Positions 25,134 to 38,923 of a stretch of 64,000 nucleotides of DNA are shown piece after piece (the stretch's first letter is position 1; every line of letters begins with the position of its first letter). This DNA comes from Acanthosepion esculentum (Eukaryota; Mollusca; Cephalopoda; Sepiida; Sepiidae), in the NCBI GenBank assembly GCA_964036315.1, contig OZ038509.1, forward strand, positions 29,280,968 through 29,344,967, read 5' to 3'. A model generated the notes under the pieces. The model searched no databases. It was not told where the DNA came from and was given only the letters and a program-made list of their open reading frames with translations. A program made the position numbers and the translations under genes.

Positions 25134-25783
25134 ATCGATCAGAAAATATTGTTTTTGACAATTTCCAACAGTTTACACAAAGTTTTATTGCAAATATTAA
25201 GTTTTACAAACTTTTGAAAAATATTGAAATTTCAATGCAAAAGTAAGCATTTCAAGCTAGCTTTTCAACGTTAAACACGGTAATTTCAAATTTGAATATG
25301 CTGTTTGAAATCATTAGAAAACCAATAAAATTATTGAAAATCGATATGGTATCGATCAGAAAATATTGTTTTTGACAATTTCCAACAGTTTACACAAAGT
25401 TTTATTGCAAATATTAAGTTTTACAAACTTTTGAAAAATATTGAATTTTCAATGCAAAAGTAATTATTTCAAGCTAGTTTTTCAACGTTAAACACGGTAA
25501 TTTCAAATTTGAATATGCTGTTTGAAATCATTAGAAAACCAATAAAATTATTGAAAATCGATATGGTATCGATCAGAAAATATTGTTTTTGACTATTTCC
25601 AACAGTTTACACAAAGTTTTATTGCAAATATTAAGTTTTACAAACTTTTGAAAAATATTGAAATTTCAATGCAAAAGCAAGCAATTCAAGCTACTTTTCA
25701 TCGTTAAACACGGTAATTTCAAATGTGAATATGCAGTTTGAAATCATTAGAAAACCAATAAAATTATTGAGAATCGATATGGT

Positions 25784-26217
25784 ATCGATCAGAAAATATT
25801 GTTTTTGACAATTTCCAACAGTTTACACAAAGTTTTATTGCAAATATTAAGTTCTACAAAGTTTTGGAAAATATTGAAATTTCAATGCAAAAGTAAGCAT
25901 TTCAAGCTAGTTTTTCAAAGTTAAACACGGTAATTTCAAATTTGAATATGCTGTTCGAAATCATTAGAAAAACAATAAAATTATTGAAAATCGATATGGT
26001 ATCGATCAGAAAATATTGTTTTTGACAATTTCCAACAGTTTACACAAAGTTTTATTGCAAATATTAAGTTTTACAAACTTTTGAAAAATATTGAATTTTC
26101 AATGCAAAAGTAACTATTTCAAGCTAGTTTTTCAACGTTAAACACGGTAATTTCAAATTTTAATATGCTGTTTGAAATCATTAGAAAACCAATAAAATTA
26201 TTGAAAATCGATATGGT
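25784..26217. repeat. 434-bp dimer module, copy 2 (gttctac lineage)
   Basis: Five monomers (1,084 bp) downstream of copy 1. It carries the private gttctacaaag change shared with the copies at 28,168 and 32,504. It is preceded by a type B copy with gagaatcg. Confidence 0.85.
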
Positions 26218-27640
26218 ATCGATCAGAAAATATTGTTTTTGACTATTTCCAACAGTTTACACAAAGTTTTATTGCAAATATTAAGTTTTACAAACTTTTG
26301 AAAAATGTTGAAATTTCAATGCAAAAGCAAGCAATTCAAGCTACTTTTCATCGTTAAACACGGTAATTTCAAATGTGAATATGCAGTTTGAAATCATTAG
26401 AAAACCAATAAAATTATTGAGAATCGATATGGTATCGATCAGAAAATATTGTTTTTGACAATTTCCAACAGTTTACACAAAGTTTTATTGCAAATATTAA
26501 GTTTTACAAACTTTTGAAAAATATTTAATTTTCAATGCAAAAGTAAGCATTTCAAGCTAGTTTTTCAACGTTAAACACGGTAATTTCAAATTTGAATATG
26601 CTGTTTGAAATCATTAGAAAACCAATAAAATTATTGAAAATCGATATGGTATCGATCAGAAAATATTGTTTTTGACAATTTCCAACAGTTTACACAAAGT
26701 TTTATTGCAAATATTAAGTTTTACAAACTTTTGAAAAATATTGAAATTTCAATGCAAAAGTAAGCATTTCAAGCTAGTTTTTCAACGTTAAACACGGTAA
26801 TTTCAAATTTGAATATGCTGTTTGAAATCATTAGAAAACCAATAAAATTATTGAAAATCGATATGGTATCGATCAGAAAATATTGTTTTTGACAATTTCC
26901 AACAGTTTACACAAAGTTTTATTGCAAATATTAAGTTTTACACACTTTTGAAAATATTGAATTTTCAATGCAAAAGTAAGCATTTCAAGCTAGTTTTTCA
27001 ACGTTAAACACGTTAATTTCAAGTTTGAATATGCTGTTTGAAATCATTAGAAAACCAATAAAATTATTGAAAATCGATATGGTATCGATCAGAAAATATT
27101 GTTTTTGACTATTTCCAACAGTTTACACAAAGTTTTATTGCAAATATTAAGTTTTACAAACTTTTGAAAAATATTGAAATTTCAATGCAAAAGTAAGCAT
27201 TTCAAGCTAGTTTTTCAACGTTAAACACGGTAATTTCAAATTTGAATATGCTGTTTGAAATCATTAGAAAACCAATAAAATTATTGAAAATCGATATGGT
27301 ATCGATCAGAAAATATTGTTTTTGACAATTTCCAACAGTTTACACAAAGTTTTATTGCAAATATTAAGTTTTACAAACTTTTGAAAAATATTGAAATTTC
27401 AATGCAAAAGTAAGCATTTCAAGCTAGTTTTTCAACGTTAAACACGGTAATTTCAAATTTGAATATGCTGTTTGAAATCATTAGAAAACCAATAAAATTA
27501 TTGAAAATCGATATGGTATCGATCAGAAAATATTGTTTTTGACAATTTCCAACAGTTTACACAAAGTTTTATTGCAAATATTAAGTTTTACAAACTTTTG
27601 AAAATATTGAATTTTCAATGCAAAAGTAAGCATTTCAAGC

Positions 27641-30573
27641 TAGTTTTTCAACGTTAAACACGGTAATTTCAAATTTGAATATGCTGTTTGAAATCATTAG
27701 AAAACCAATAAAATTATTGAGAATCGATATGGTATCGATCAGAAAATATTGTTTTTGACAATTTCCAACAGTTTACACAAAGTTTTATTGCAAATATTAA
27801 GTTTTACAAAGTTTTGGAAAATATTGAAATTTCAATGCAAAAGTAAGCATTTCAAGCTAGTTTTTCAAAGTTAAACACGGTAATTTCAAATTTGAATATG
27901 CTGTTCGAAATCATTAGAAAAACAATAAAATTATTGAAAATCGATATGGTATCGATCAGAAAATATTGTTTTTGACAATTTCCAACAGTTTACACAAAGT
28001 TTTATTGCAAATATTAAGTTTTACAAACTTTTGAAAAATATTGAATTTTCAATGCAAAAGTAACTATTTCAAGCTAGTTTTTCAACGTTAAACACGGTAA
28101 TTTCAAATTTTAATATGCTGTTTGAAATCATTAGAAAACCAATAAAATTATTGAGAATCGATATGGTATCGATCAGAAAATATTGTTTTTGACAATTTCC
28201 AACAGTTTACACAAAGTTTTATTGCAAATATTAAGTTCTACAAAGTTTTGGAAAATATTGAAATTTCAATGCAAAAGTAAGCATTTCAAGCTAGTTTTTC
28301 AAAGTTAAACACGGTAATTTCAAATTTGAATATGCTGTTCGAAATCATTAGAAAAACAATAAAATTATTGAAAATCGATATGGTATCGATCAGAAAATAT
28401 TGTTTTTGACAATTTCCAACAGTTTACACAAAGTTTTATTGCAAATATTAAGTTTTACAAACTTTTGAAAAATATTGAATTTTCAATGCAAAAGTAACTA
28501 TTTCAAGCTAGTTTTTCAACGTTAAACACGGTAATTTCAAATTTTAATATGCTGTTTGAAATCATTAGAAAACCAATAAAATTATTGAAAATCGATATGG
28601 TATCGATCAGAAAATATTGTTTTTGACAATTTCCAACAGTTTACACAAAGTCTTATTGCAAATATTAAGTTTTACAAACTTTTGAAAAATATTGAAATTT
28701 CAATGCAAAAGTAAGCATTTCAAGCTAGCTTTTCAACGTTAAACACGGTAATTTCAAATTTGAATATGCTGTTTGAAATCATTAGAAAACCAATAAAATT
28801 ATTGAAAATCGATATGGTATCGATCAGAAAATATTGTTTTTGACAATTTCCAACAGTTTACACAAAGTTTTATTGCAAATATTAAGTTTTACAAACTTTT
28901 GAAAAATATTGAATTTTCAATGCAAAAGTAACTATTTCAAGCTAGTTTTTCAACGTTAAACACGGTAATTTCAAATTTTAATATGCTGTTTGAAATCATT
29001 AGAAAACCAATAAAATTATTGAAAATCGATATGGTATCGATCAGAAAATATTGTTTTTGACAATTTCCAACAGTTTACACAAAGTTTTATTGCAAATATT
29101 AAGTTTTACAAACTTTTGAAAAATATTGAAATTTCAATGCAAAAGTAAGCATTTCAAGCTAGCTTTTCAACGTTAAACACGGTAATTTCAAATTTGAATA
29201 TGCTGTTTGAAATCATTAGAAAACCAATAAAATTATTGAAAATCGATATGGTATCGATCAGAAAATATTGTTTTTGACAATTTCCAACAGTTTACACAAA
29301 GTTTTATTGCAAATATTAAGTTTTACAAACTTTTGAAAAATATTGAATTTTCAATGCAAAAGTAATTATTTCAAGCTAGTTTTTCAACGTTAAACACGGT
29401 AATTTCAAATTTTAATATGCTGTTTGAAATCATTAGAAAACCAATAAAATTATTGAAAATCGATATGGTATCGATCAGAAAATATTGTTTTTGACTATTT
29501 CCAACAGTTTACACAAAGTTTTATTGCAAATATTAAGTTTTACAAACTTTTGAAAAATGTTGAAATTTCAATGCAAAAGCAAGCAATTCAAGCTACTTTT
29601 CATCGTTAAACACGGTAATTTCAAATGTGAATATGCAGTTTGAAATCATTAGAAAACCAATAAAATTATTGAGAATCGATATGGTATCGATCAGAAAATA
29701 TTGTTTTTGACAATTTCCAACAGTTTACACAAAGTTTTATTGCAAATATTAAGTTTTACAAACTTTTGAAAAATATTGAATTTTCAATGCAAAAGTAAGC
29801 ATTTCAAGCTAGTTTTTCAACGTTAAACACGGTAATTTCAAATTTGAATATGCTGTTTGAAATCATTAGAAAACCAATAAAATTATTGAAAATCGATATG
29901 GTATCGATCAGAAAATATTGTTTTTGACAATTTCCAACAGTTTACACAAAGTTTTATTGCAAATATTAAGTTTTACAAACTTTTGAAAAATATTGAAATT
30001 TCAATGCAAAAGTAAGCATTTCAAGCTAGTTTTTCAACGTTAAACACGGTAATTTCAAATTTGAATATGCTGTTTGAAATCATTAGAAAACCAATAAAAT
30101 TATTGAAAATCGATATGGTATCGATCAGAAAATATTGTTTTTGACAATTTCCAACAGTTTACACAAAGTTTTATTGCAAATATTAAGTTTTACACACTTT
30201 TGAAAATATTGAATTTTCAATGCAAAAGTAAGCATTTCAAGCTAGTTTTTCAACGTTAAACACGGTAATTTCAAGTTTGAATATGCTGTTTGAAATCATT
30301 AGAAAACCAATAAAATTATTGAAAATCGATATGGTATCGATCAGAAAATATTGTTTTTGACTATTTCCAACAGTTTACACAAAGTTTTATTGCAAATATT
30401 AAGTTTTACAAACTTTTGAAAAATATTGAAATTTCAATGCAAAAGTAAGCATTTCAAGCTAGTTTTTCAACGTTAAACACGGTAATTTCAAATTTGAATA
30501 TGCTGTTTGAAATCATTAGAAAACCAATAAAATTATTGAAAATCGATATGGTATCGATCAGAAAATATTGTTT
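27641..30573. repeat. 2.93-kb duplicated segment, copy 1 (20-mer spacing)
   Basis: Matches 31,977-34,909 at a constant 4,336-bp offset through about 13.5 monomers. Markers are gttcgaaatc (27,905/32,241 and 28,339/32,675), taattattt (29,363/33,699) and tcaagtttg (30,271/34,607). Differences noticed in this copy are gtcttattg near 28,650, aaatgttg near 29,555, acacac near 30,192 and one aaatttga/aaatttta site. That is four or five in 2.9 kb. Confidence 0.87.
27734..28601. repeat. Two dimer modules in tandem (868 bp), first instance
   Basis: A gttttac-type dimer (27,734-28,167) is followed directly by a gttctac-type dimer (28,168-28,601). The pair of sub-lineages side by side shows that the doubling joined two already diverged copies. 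The same 868-bp arrangement is at 32,070-32,937. Confidence 0.85.
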
Positions 30574-31976
30574 CTGACAATTTCCAACAGTTTATACAAA
30601 GTTTTATTGCAAATATTAAGTTTTACAAACTTTTGAAAAATATTGAATTTTCAATGCAAAAGCAAGCAATTCAAGCTACTTTTCATCGTTAAACACGGTA
30701 ATTTCAAATGTGAATATGCAGTTTGAAATCATTAGAAAACCAATAAAATTATTGAGAATCGATATGGTATCGATCAGAAAATATTGTTTTTGACAATTTC
30801 CAACAGTTTACACAAAGTTTTATTGCAAATATTAAGTTTTACAAACTTTTGAAAAATATTGAATTTTCAATGCAAAAGTAAGCATTTCAAGCTAGTTTTT
30901 CAACGTTAAACACGGTAATTTCAAATTTGAATATGCTGTTTGAAATCATTAGAAAACCAATAAAATTATTGAAAATCGATATGGTATCGATCAGAAAATA
31001 TTGTTTTTGACAATTTCCAACAGTTTACACAAAGTTTTATTGCAAATATTAAGTTTTACAAACTTTTGAAAAATATTGAATTTTCAATGCAAAAGTAAGC
31101 ATTACAAGCTAGTTTTTCAACGTTAAACACGGTAATTTCAAATTTGAATATGCTGTTTGAAATCATTAGAAAACCAATAAAATTATTGAAAATCGATATG
31201 GTATCGATCAGAAAATATTGTTTTTGACAATTTCCAACAGTTTACACAAAGTTTTATTGCAAATATTAAGTTTTACAAACTTTTGAAAAATATTGAAATT
31301 TCAATGCAAAAGTAAGCATTTCAAGCTAGTTTTTCAACGTTAAACACGGTAATTTCAAATTTGAATATGCTGTTTGAAATCATTAGAAAACCAATAAAAT
31401 TATTGAAAATCGATATGGTATCGATCAGAAAATATTGTTTTTGACAATTTCCAACAGTTTACACAAAGTTTTATTGCAAATATTAAGTTTTACAAACTTT
31501 TGAAAATATTGAATTTTCAATGCAAAAGTAAGCATTTCAAGCTAGTTTTTCAACGTTAAACACGGTAATTTCAAGTTTGAATATGGTGTTTGAAATCATT
31601 AGAAAACCAATAAAATTATTGAAAATCGATATGGTATCGATCAGAAAATATTGTTTTTGACTATTTCCAACAGTTTACACAAAGTTTTATTGCAAATATT
31701 AAGTTTTACAAACTTTTGAAAAATATTGAAATTTCAATGCAAAAGTAAGCATTTCAAGCTAGTTTTTCAACGTTAAACACGGTAATTTCAAATTTGAATA
31801 TGCTGTTTGAAATCATTAGAAAACCAATAAAATTATTGAAAATCGATATGGTATCGATCAGAAAATATTGTTTCTGACAATTTCCAACAGTTTATACAAA
31901 GTTTTATTGCAAATATTAAGTTTTACAAACTTTTGAAAAATATTGAATTTTCAATGCAAAAGTAAGCATTTCAAGA

Positions 31977-34909
31977 TAGTTTTTCAACGTTAAACACGGT
32001 AATTTCAAATTTGAATATGCTGTTTGAAATCATTAGAAAACCAATAAAATTATTGAGAATCGATATGGTATCGATCAGAAAATATTGTTTTTGACAATTT
32101 CCAACAGTTTACACAAAGTTTTATTGCAAATATTAAGTTTTACAAAGTTTTGGAAAATATTGAAATTTCAATGCAAAAGTAAGCATTTCAAGCTAGTTTT
32201 TCAAAGTTAAACACGGTAATTTCAAATTTGAATATGCTGTTCGAAATCATTAGAAAAACAATAAAATTATTGAAAATCGATATGGTATCGATCAGAAAAT
32301 ATTGTTTTTGACAATTTCCAACAGTTTACACAAAGTTTTATTGCAAATATTAAGTTTTACAAACTTTTGAAAAATATTGAATTTTCAATGCAAAAGTAAC
32401 TATTTCAAGCTAGTTTTTCAACGTTAAACACGGTAATTTCAAATTTTAATATGCTGTTTGAAATCATTAGAAAACCAATAAAATTATTGAGAATCGATAT
32501 GGTATCGATCAGAAAATATTGTTTTTGACAATTTCCAACAGTTTACACAAAGTTTTATTGCAAATATTAAGTTCTACAAAGTTTTGGAAAATATTGAAAT
32601 TTCAATGCAAAAGTAAGCATTTCAAGCTAGTTTTTCAAAGTTAAACACGGTAATTTCAAATTTGAATATGCTGTTCGAAATCATTAGAAAAACAATAAAA
32701 TTATTGAAAATCGATATGGTATCGATCAGAAAATATTGTTTTTGACAATTTCCAACAGTTTACACAAAGTTTTATTGCAAATATTAAGTTTTACAAACTT
32801 TTGAAAAATATTGAATTTTCAATGCAAAAGTAACTATTTCAAGCTAGTTTTTCAACGTTAAACACGGTAATTTCAAATTTTAATATGCTGTTTGAAATCA
32901 TTAGAAAACCAATAAAATTATTGAAAATCGATATGGTATCGATCAGAAAATATTGTTTTTGACAATTTCCAACAGTTTACACAAAGTTTTATTGCAAATA
33001 TTAAGTTTTACAAACTTTTGAAAAATATTGAAATTTCAATGCAAAAGTAAGCATTTCAAGCTAGCTTTTCAACGTTAAACACGGTAATTTCAAATTTGAA
33101 TATGCTGTTTGAAATCATTAGAAAACCAATAAAATTATTGAAAATCGATATGGTATCGATCAGAAAATATTGTTTTTGACAATTTCCAACAGTTTACACA
33201 AAGTTTTATTGCAAATATTAAGTTTTACAAACTTTTGAAAAATATTGAATTTTCAATGCAAAAGTAACTATTTCAAGCTAGTTTTTCAACGTTAAACACG
33301 GTAATTTCAAATTTTAATATGCTGTTTGAAATCATTAGAAAACCAATAAAATTATTGAAAATCGATATGGTATCGATCAGAAAATATTGTTTTTGACAAT
33401 TTCCAACAGTTTACACAAAGTTTTATTGCAAATATTAAGTTTTACAAACTTTTGAAAAATATTGAAATTTCAATGCAAAAGTAAGCATTTCAAGCTAGCT
33501 TTTCAACGTTAAACACGGTAATTTCAAATTTGAATATGCTGTTTGAAATCATTAGAAAACCAATAAAATTATTGAAAATCGATATGGTATCGATCAGAAA
33601 ATATTGTTTTTGACAATTTCCAACAGTTTACACAAAGTTTTATTGCAAATATTAAGTTTTACAAACTTTTGAAAAATATTGAATTTTCAATGCAAAAGTA
33701 ATTATTTCAAGCTAGTTTTTCAACGTTAAACACGGTAATTTCAAATTTTAATATGCTGTTTGAAATCATTAGAAAACCAATAAAATTATTGAAAATCGAT
33801 ATGGTATCGATCAGAAAATATTGTTTTTGACTATTTCCAACAGTTTACACAAAGTTTTATTGCAAATATTAAGTTTTACAAACTTTTGAAAAATATTGAA
33901 ATTTCAATGCAAAAGCAAGCAATTCAAGCTACTTTTCATCGTTAAACACGGTAATTTCAAATGTGAATATGCAGTTTGAAATCATTAGAAAACCAATAAA
34001 ATTATTGAGAATCGATATGGTATCGATCAGAAAATATTGTTTTTGACAATTTCCAACAGTTTACACAAAGTTTTATTGCAAATATTAAGTTTTACAAACT
34101 TTTGAAAAATATTGAATTTTCAATGCAAAAGTAAGCATTTCAAGCTAGTTTTTCAACGTTAAACACGGTAATTTCAAATTTGAATATGCTGTTTGAAATC
34201 ATTAGAAAACCAATAAAATTATTGAAAATCGATATGGTATCGATCAGAAAATATTGTTTTTGACAATTTCCAACAGTTTACACAAAGTTTTATTGCAAAT
34301 ATTAAGTTTTACAAACTTTTGAAAAATATTGAAATTTCAATGCAAAAGTAAGCATTTCAAGCTAGTTTTTCAACGTTAAACACGGTAATTTCAAATTTGA
34401 ATATGCTGTTTGAAATCATTAGAAAACCAATAAAATTATTGAAAATCGATATGGTATCGATCAGAAAATATTGTTTTTGACAATTTCCAACAGTTTACAC
34501 AAAGTTTTATTGCAAATATTAAGTTTTACAAACTTTTGAAAATATTGAATTTTCAATGCAAAAGTAAGCATTTCAAGCTAGTTTTTCAACGTTAAACACG
34601 GTAATTTCAAGTTTGAATATGCTGTTTGAAATCATTAGAAAACCAATAAAATTATTGAAAATCGATATGGTATCGATCAGAAAATATTGTTTTTGACTAT
34701 TTCCAACAGTTTACACAAAGTTTTATTGCAAATATTAAGTTTTACAAACTTTTGAAAAATATTGAAATTTCAATGCAAAAGTAAGCATTTCAAGCTAGTT
34801 TTTCAACGTTAAACACGGTAATTTCAAATTTTAATATGCTGTTTGAAATCATTAGAAAACCAATAAAATTATTGAAAATCGATATGGTATCGATCAGAAA
34901 ATATTGTTT
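31977..34909. repeat. 2.93-kb duplicated segment, copy 2 (20-mer spacing)
   Basis: Second copy of 27,641-30,573. Its right-hand 1.4 kb (from 33,500) also belongs to a segment copied at 36,101-37,918, so one stretch takes part in two separate duplication events. Confidence 0.87.
32070..32937. repeat. Two dimer modules in tandem (868 bp), second instance
   Basis: Same order and same sub-lineages as 27,734-28,601, at an offset of 4,336 bp. It lies inside the 2.9-kb duplication described separately. Confidence 0.85.
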
Positions 34910-35317
34910 TTGACTATTTCCAACAGTTTACACAAAGTTTTATTGCAAATATTATGTTTTTACAAACTTTTGAAAAATATTGAATTTTCAATGCAAAAGT
35001 AAGCATTTCAAGATAGTTTTTCAACGTTAAACACGGTAATTTCAAATGTGAATATGCAGTTTGAAATCATTAGAAAACCAATAAAATTATTGAGAATCGA
35101 TATGGTATCGATCAGAAAATATTGTTTTTGACAATTTCCAACAGTTTACACAAAGTTTTATTGCAAATATTAAGTTTTACAAACTTTTGAAAAATATTGA
35201 AATTTCAATGCAAAAGTAAGCATTTAAAGCTAGTTTTTCAACGTTAAACACGGTAATTTCAAATTTGAATATGCTGTTTGAAATCATTAGAAAACCAATA
35301 AAATTATTGAAAATCGA
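33500..35317. repeat. 1.82-kb segment, copy 1 (12-mer spacing)
   Basis: Matches 36,101-37,918 at an offset of 2,601 bp. Shared markers are taattattt (33,699/36,300), tcaagtttg, attatgtttttac with an inserted T (34,951/37,552) and gcatttaaagc (35,222/37,824). It ends at the cgacatt/cgatatg junction difference. Confidence 0.85.
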
Positions 35318-35959
35318 CATTGTATCGATCAGAAAATATTGTTTTTGACAATTTCCAACAGTTTACACATAGTTTTATTGCAAATATTAAGTTTTACAAA
35401 CATTTGAAAAATATTGAAATTTCAATGCAAAAGCAAGCAATTCAAGCTACTTTTCATCGTTAAACACGGTAATTTCAAATGTGAATATGCAGTTTGAAAT
35501 CATTAGAAAACCAATAAAATTATTGAGAATCGATATGGTATCGATCAGAAAATATTGTTTTTGACAATTTCCAACAGTTTACACAAAGTTTTATTGCAAA
35601 TATTAAGTTTTACAAACTTTTGAAAAATATTGAAATTTCAATGCAAAAGTAAGCATTTCAAGCTAGTTTTTCAACGTTAAACACGGTAATTTCAAATTTG
35701 AATATGCTGTTTGAAATCATTAGAAAACCAATAAAATTATTGAAAATCGATATGGTATCGATCAGAAAATGTTGTTTTTGACTATTTCCAATAGTTTATA
35801 CAAAGTTTTATTGCAAATATTAAGTTTTACAAACTTTTGAAAAATATTGAAATTTCAATGCAAAAGCAAGCAATTTAAGCTACTTTTCAACGTTAAACAC
35901 GGTAATTTCAAATGTGAATATGCAGTTTGAAATCATTAGAAAACCAATAAAATTATTGA
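35315..35959. repeat. 645-bp cgacattg trimer segment, founder-like copy
   Basis: A three-monomer segment marked by the damaged junction cgacattgtatcg, tttacacatag, and a copy with aaaatgttg, ccaatag and gcaatttaagc. Further copies start at 38,348, 40,731, 43,114 and 47,231. This one stands alone, outside the 11-mer tandem units, and has a private catttg near 35,401. Confidence 0.87.
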
Positions 35960-36100
35960 AAATCGATATGGTATCGATCAGAAAATATTGTTTTTGACAA
36001 TTTCCAACAGTTTACACAAAGTTTTATTGCAAATATTAAGTTTTACAAACTTTTGAAAAATATTGAAATTTCAATGCAAAAGTAACTATTTCAAGCTAGT

Positions 36101-37918
36101 TTTTCAACGTTAAACACGGTAATTTCAAATTTGAATATGCTGTTTGAAATCATTAGAAAACCAATAAAATTATTGAAAATCGATATGGTATCGATCAGAA
36201 AATATTGTTTTTGACAATTTCCAACAGTTTACACAAAGTTTTATTGCAAATATTAAGTTTTACAAACTTTTGAAAAATATTGAATTTTCAATGCAAAAGT
36301 AATTATTTCAAGCTAGTTTTTCAACGTTAAACACGGTAATTTCAAATTTTAATATGCTGTTTGAAATCATTAGAAAACCAATAAAATTATTGAAAATCGA
36401 TATGGTATCGATCAGAAAATATTGTTTTTGACTATTTCCAACAGTTTACACAAAGTTTTATTGCAAATATTAAGTTTTACAAACTTTTGAAAAATATTGA
36501 AATTTCAATGCAAAAGCAAGCAATTCAAGCTACTTTTCATCGTTAAACACGGTAATTTCAAATGTGAATATGCAGTTTGAAATCATAAGAAAACCAATAA
36601 AATTATTGAGAATCGATATGGTATCGATCAGAAAATATTGTTTTTGACAATTTCCAACAGTTTACACAAAGTTTTATTGCAAATATTAAGTTTTACAAAC
36701 TTTTGAAAAATATTGAATTTTCAATGCAAAAGTAAGCATTTCAAGCTAGTTTTTCAACGTTAAACACGGTAATTTCAAATTTGAATATGCTGTTTGAAAT
36801 CATTAGAAAACCAATAAAATTATTGAAAATCGATATGGTATCGATCAGAAAATATTGTTTTTGACAATTTCCAACAGTTTACACAAAGTTTTATTGCAAA
36901 TATTAAGTTTTACAAACTTTTGAAAAATATTGAAATTTCAATGCAAAAGTAAGCATTTCAAGCTAGTTTTTCAACGTTAAACACGGTAATTTCAAATTTG
37001 AATATGCTGTTTGAAATCATTAGAAAACCAATAAAATTATTGAAAATCGATATGGTATCGATCAGAAAATATTGTTTTTGACAATTTCCAACAGTTTACA
37101 CAAAGTTTTATTGCAAATATTAAGTTTTACAAACTTTTGAAAATATTGAATTTTCAATGCAAAAGTAAGCATTTCAAGCTAGTTTTTCAACGTTAAACAC
37201 GGTAATTTCAAGTTTGAATATGCTGTTTGAAATCATTAGAAAACCAATAAAATTATTGAAAATCGATATGGTATCGATCAGAAAATATTGTTTTTGACTA
37301 TTTCCAACAGTTTACACAAAGTTTTATTGCAAATATTAAGTTTTACAAACTTTTGAAAAATATTGAAATTTCAATGCAAAAGTAAGCATTTCAAGCTAGT
37401 TTTTCAACGTTAAACACGGTAATTTCAAATTTTAATATGCTGTTTGAAATCATTAGAAAACCAATAAAATCATTGAAAATCGATATGGTATCGATCAGAA
37501 AATATTGTTTTTGACTATTTCCAACAGTTTACACAAAGTTTTATTGCAAATATTATGTTTTTACAAACTTTTGAAAAATATTGAATTTTCAATGCAAAAG
37601 TAAGCATTTCAAGATAGTTTTTCAACGTTAAACACGGTAATTTCAAATGTGAATATGCAGTTTGAAATCATTAGAAAACCAATAAAATTATTGAGAATCG
37701 ATATGGTATCGATCAGAAAATATTGTTTTTGACAATTTCCAACAGTTTACACAAAGTTTTATTGCAAATATTAAGTTTTACAAACTTTTGAAAAATATTG
37801 AAATTTCAATGCAAAAGTAAGCATTTAAAGCTAGTTTTTCAACGTTAAACACGGTAATTTCAAATTTGAATATGCTGTTTGAAATCATTAGAAAACCAAT
37901 AAAATTATTGAAAATCGA
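36101..37918. repeat. 1.82-kb segment, copy 2 (12-mer spacing)
   Basis: Second copy of 33,500-35,317, with private changes such as cataag near 36,587 and aaatcattg near 37,470. It forms the left part of the 11-mer unit that starts at 36,541. Confidence 0.85.
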
Positions 37919-38923
37919 TATGGTATCGATCAGAAAATATTGTTTTTGACAATTTCCAACAGTTTTCGCAAAGTTTTATTGCAAATATTAAGTTTTACAA
38001 ACTTTTGAAAATATTGAATTTTCAATGCAAAAGTAAGCATTTCAAGCTAGTATTTCAACGTTAAACACGGTAATTTCAAATTTGAATATGCTGTTTGAAA
38101 TCATTAGAAAACCAATAAAATTATTGAAAATCGATATGGTATCGATCAGAAAATATTGTTTTTGACAATTTCTAACAGTTTATACAAAGTTTTATTGCAA
38201 ATATTAAGTTTTACAAACTTTTGAAAAATATTGAAATTTCAATGCAAAAGCAAGCAATTCAAGCTACTTTTCAACGTTAAACACGGTAATTTCAAATTTG
38301 AATATGCTGTTTGAAATCATTAGAAAACCAATAAAATTATTGAAAATCGACATTGTATCGATCAGAAAATATTGTTTTTGACAATTTCCAACAGTTTACA
38401 CATAGTTTTATTGCAAATATTAAGTTTTACAAACTTTTGAAAAATATTGAAATTTCAATGCAAAAGCAAGCAATTCAAGCTACTTTTCATCGTTAAACAC
38501 GGTAATTTCAAATGTGAATATGCAGTTTGAAATCATTAGAAAACCAATAAAATTATTGAGAATCGATATGGTATCGATCAGAAAATATTGTTTTTGACAA
38601 TTTCCAACAGTTTACACAAAGTTTTATTGCAAATATTAAGTTTTACAAACTTTTGAAAAATATTGAAATTTCAATGCAAAAGTAAGCATTTCAAGCTAGT
38701 TTTTCAACGTTAAACACGGTAATTTCAAATTTGAATATGCTGTTTGAAATCATTAGAAAACCAATAAAATTATTGAAAATCGATATGGTATCGATCAGAA
38801 AATGTTGTTTTTGACTATTTCCAATAGTTTATACAAAGTTTTATTGCAAATATTAAGTTTTACAAACTTTTGAAAAATATTGAAATTTCAATGCAAAAGC
38901 AAGCAATTTAAGCTACTTTTCAA
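36541..38923. repeat. 11-mer higher-order unit, copy 1 (2,383 bp)
   Basis: Eleven monomers followed directly by a near-identical second copy. The period is fixed by attatgttttt (37,552/39,935), ttttcgc, ctagtattt (38,048/40,431), atttctaac (38,168/40,551) and cgacattg (38,348/40,731). Two differences were noticed: cataag and aaatcattg in this copy. Confidence 0.88.
38141..38356 (+). repeat. Hybrid monomer, B centre with A 3' part and tttctaac
   Basis: The copy has the marker atttctaaca instead of atttccaaca, the type B centre, then type A aaatttgaatatgctg. It runs into the damaged junction cgacattgtatcg. It recurs at offsets of 2,383 bp (two more copies, near 40,524 and 42,907) and then 4,117 bp (near 47,024). 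It is the clearest single marker of the 11-mer units at 36-49 kb. Confidence 0.85.
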
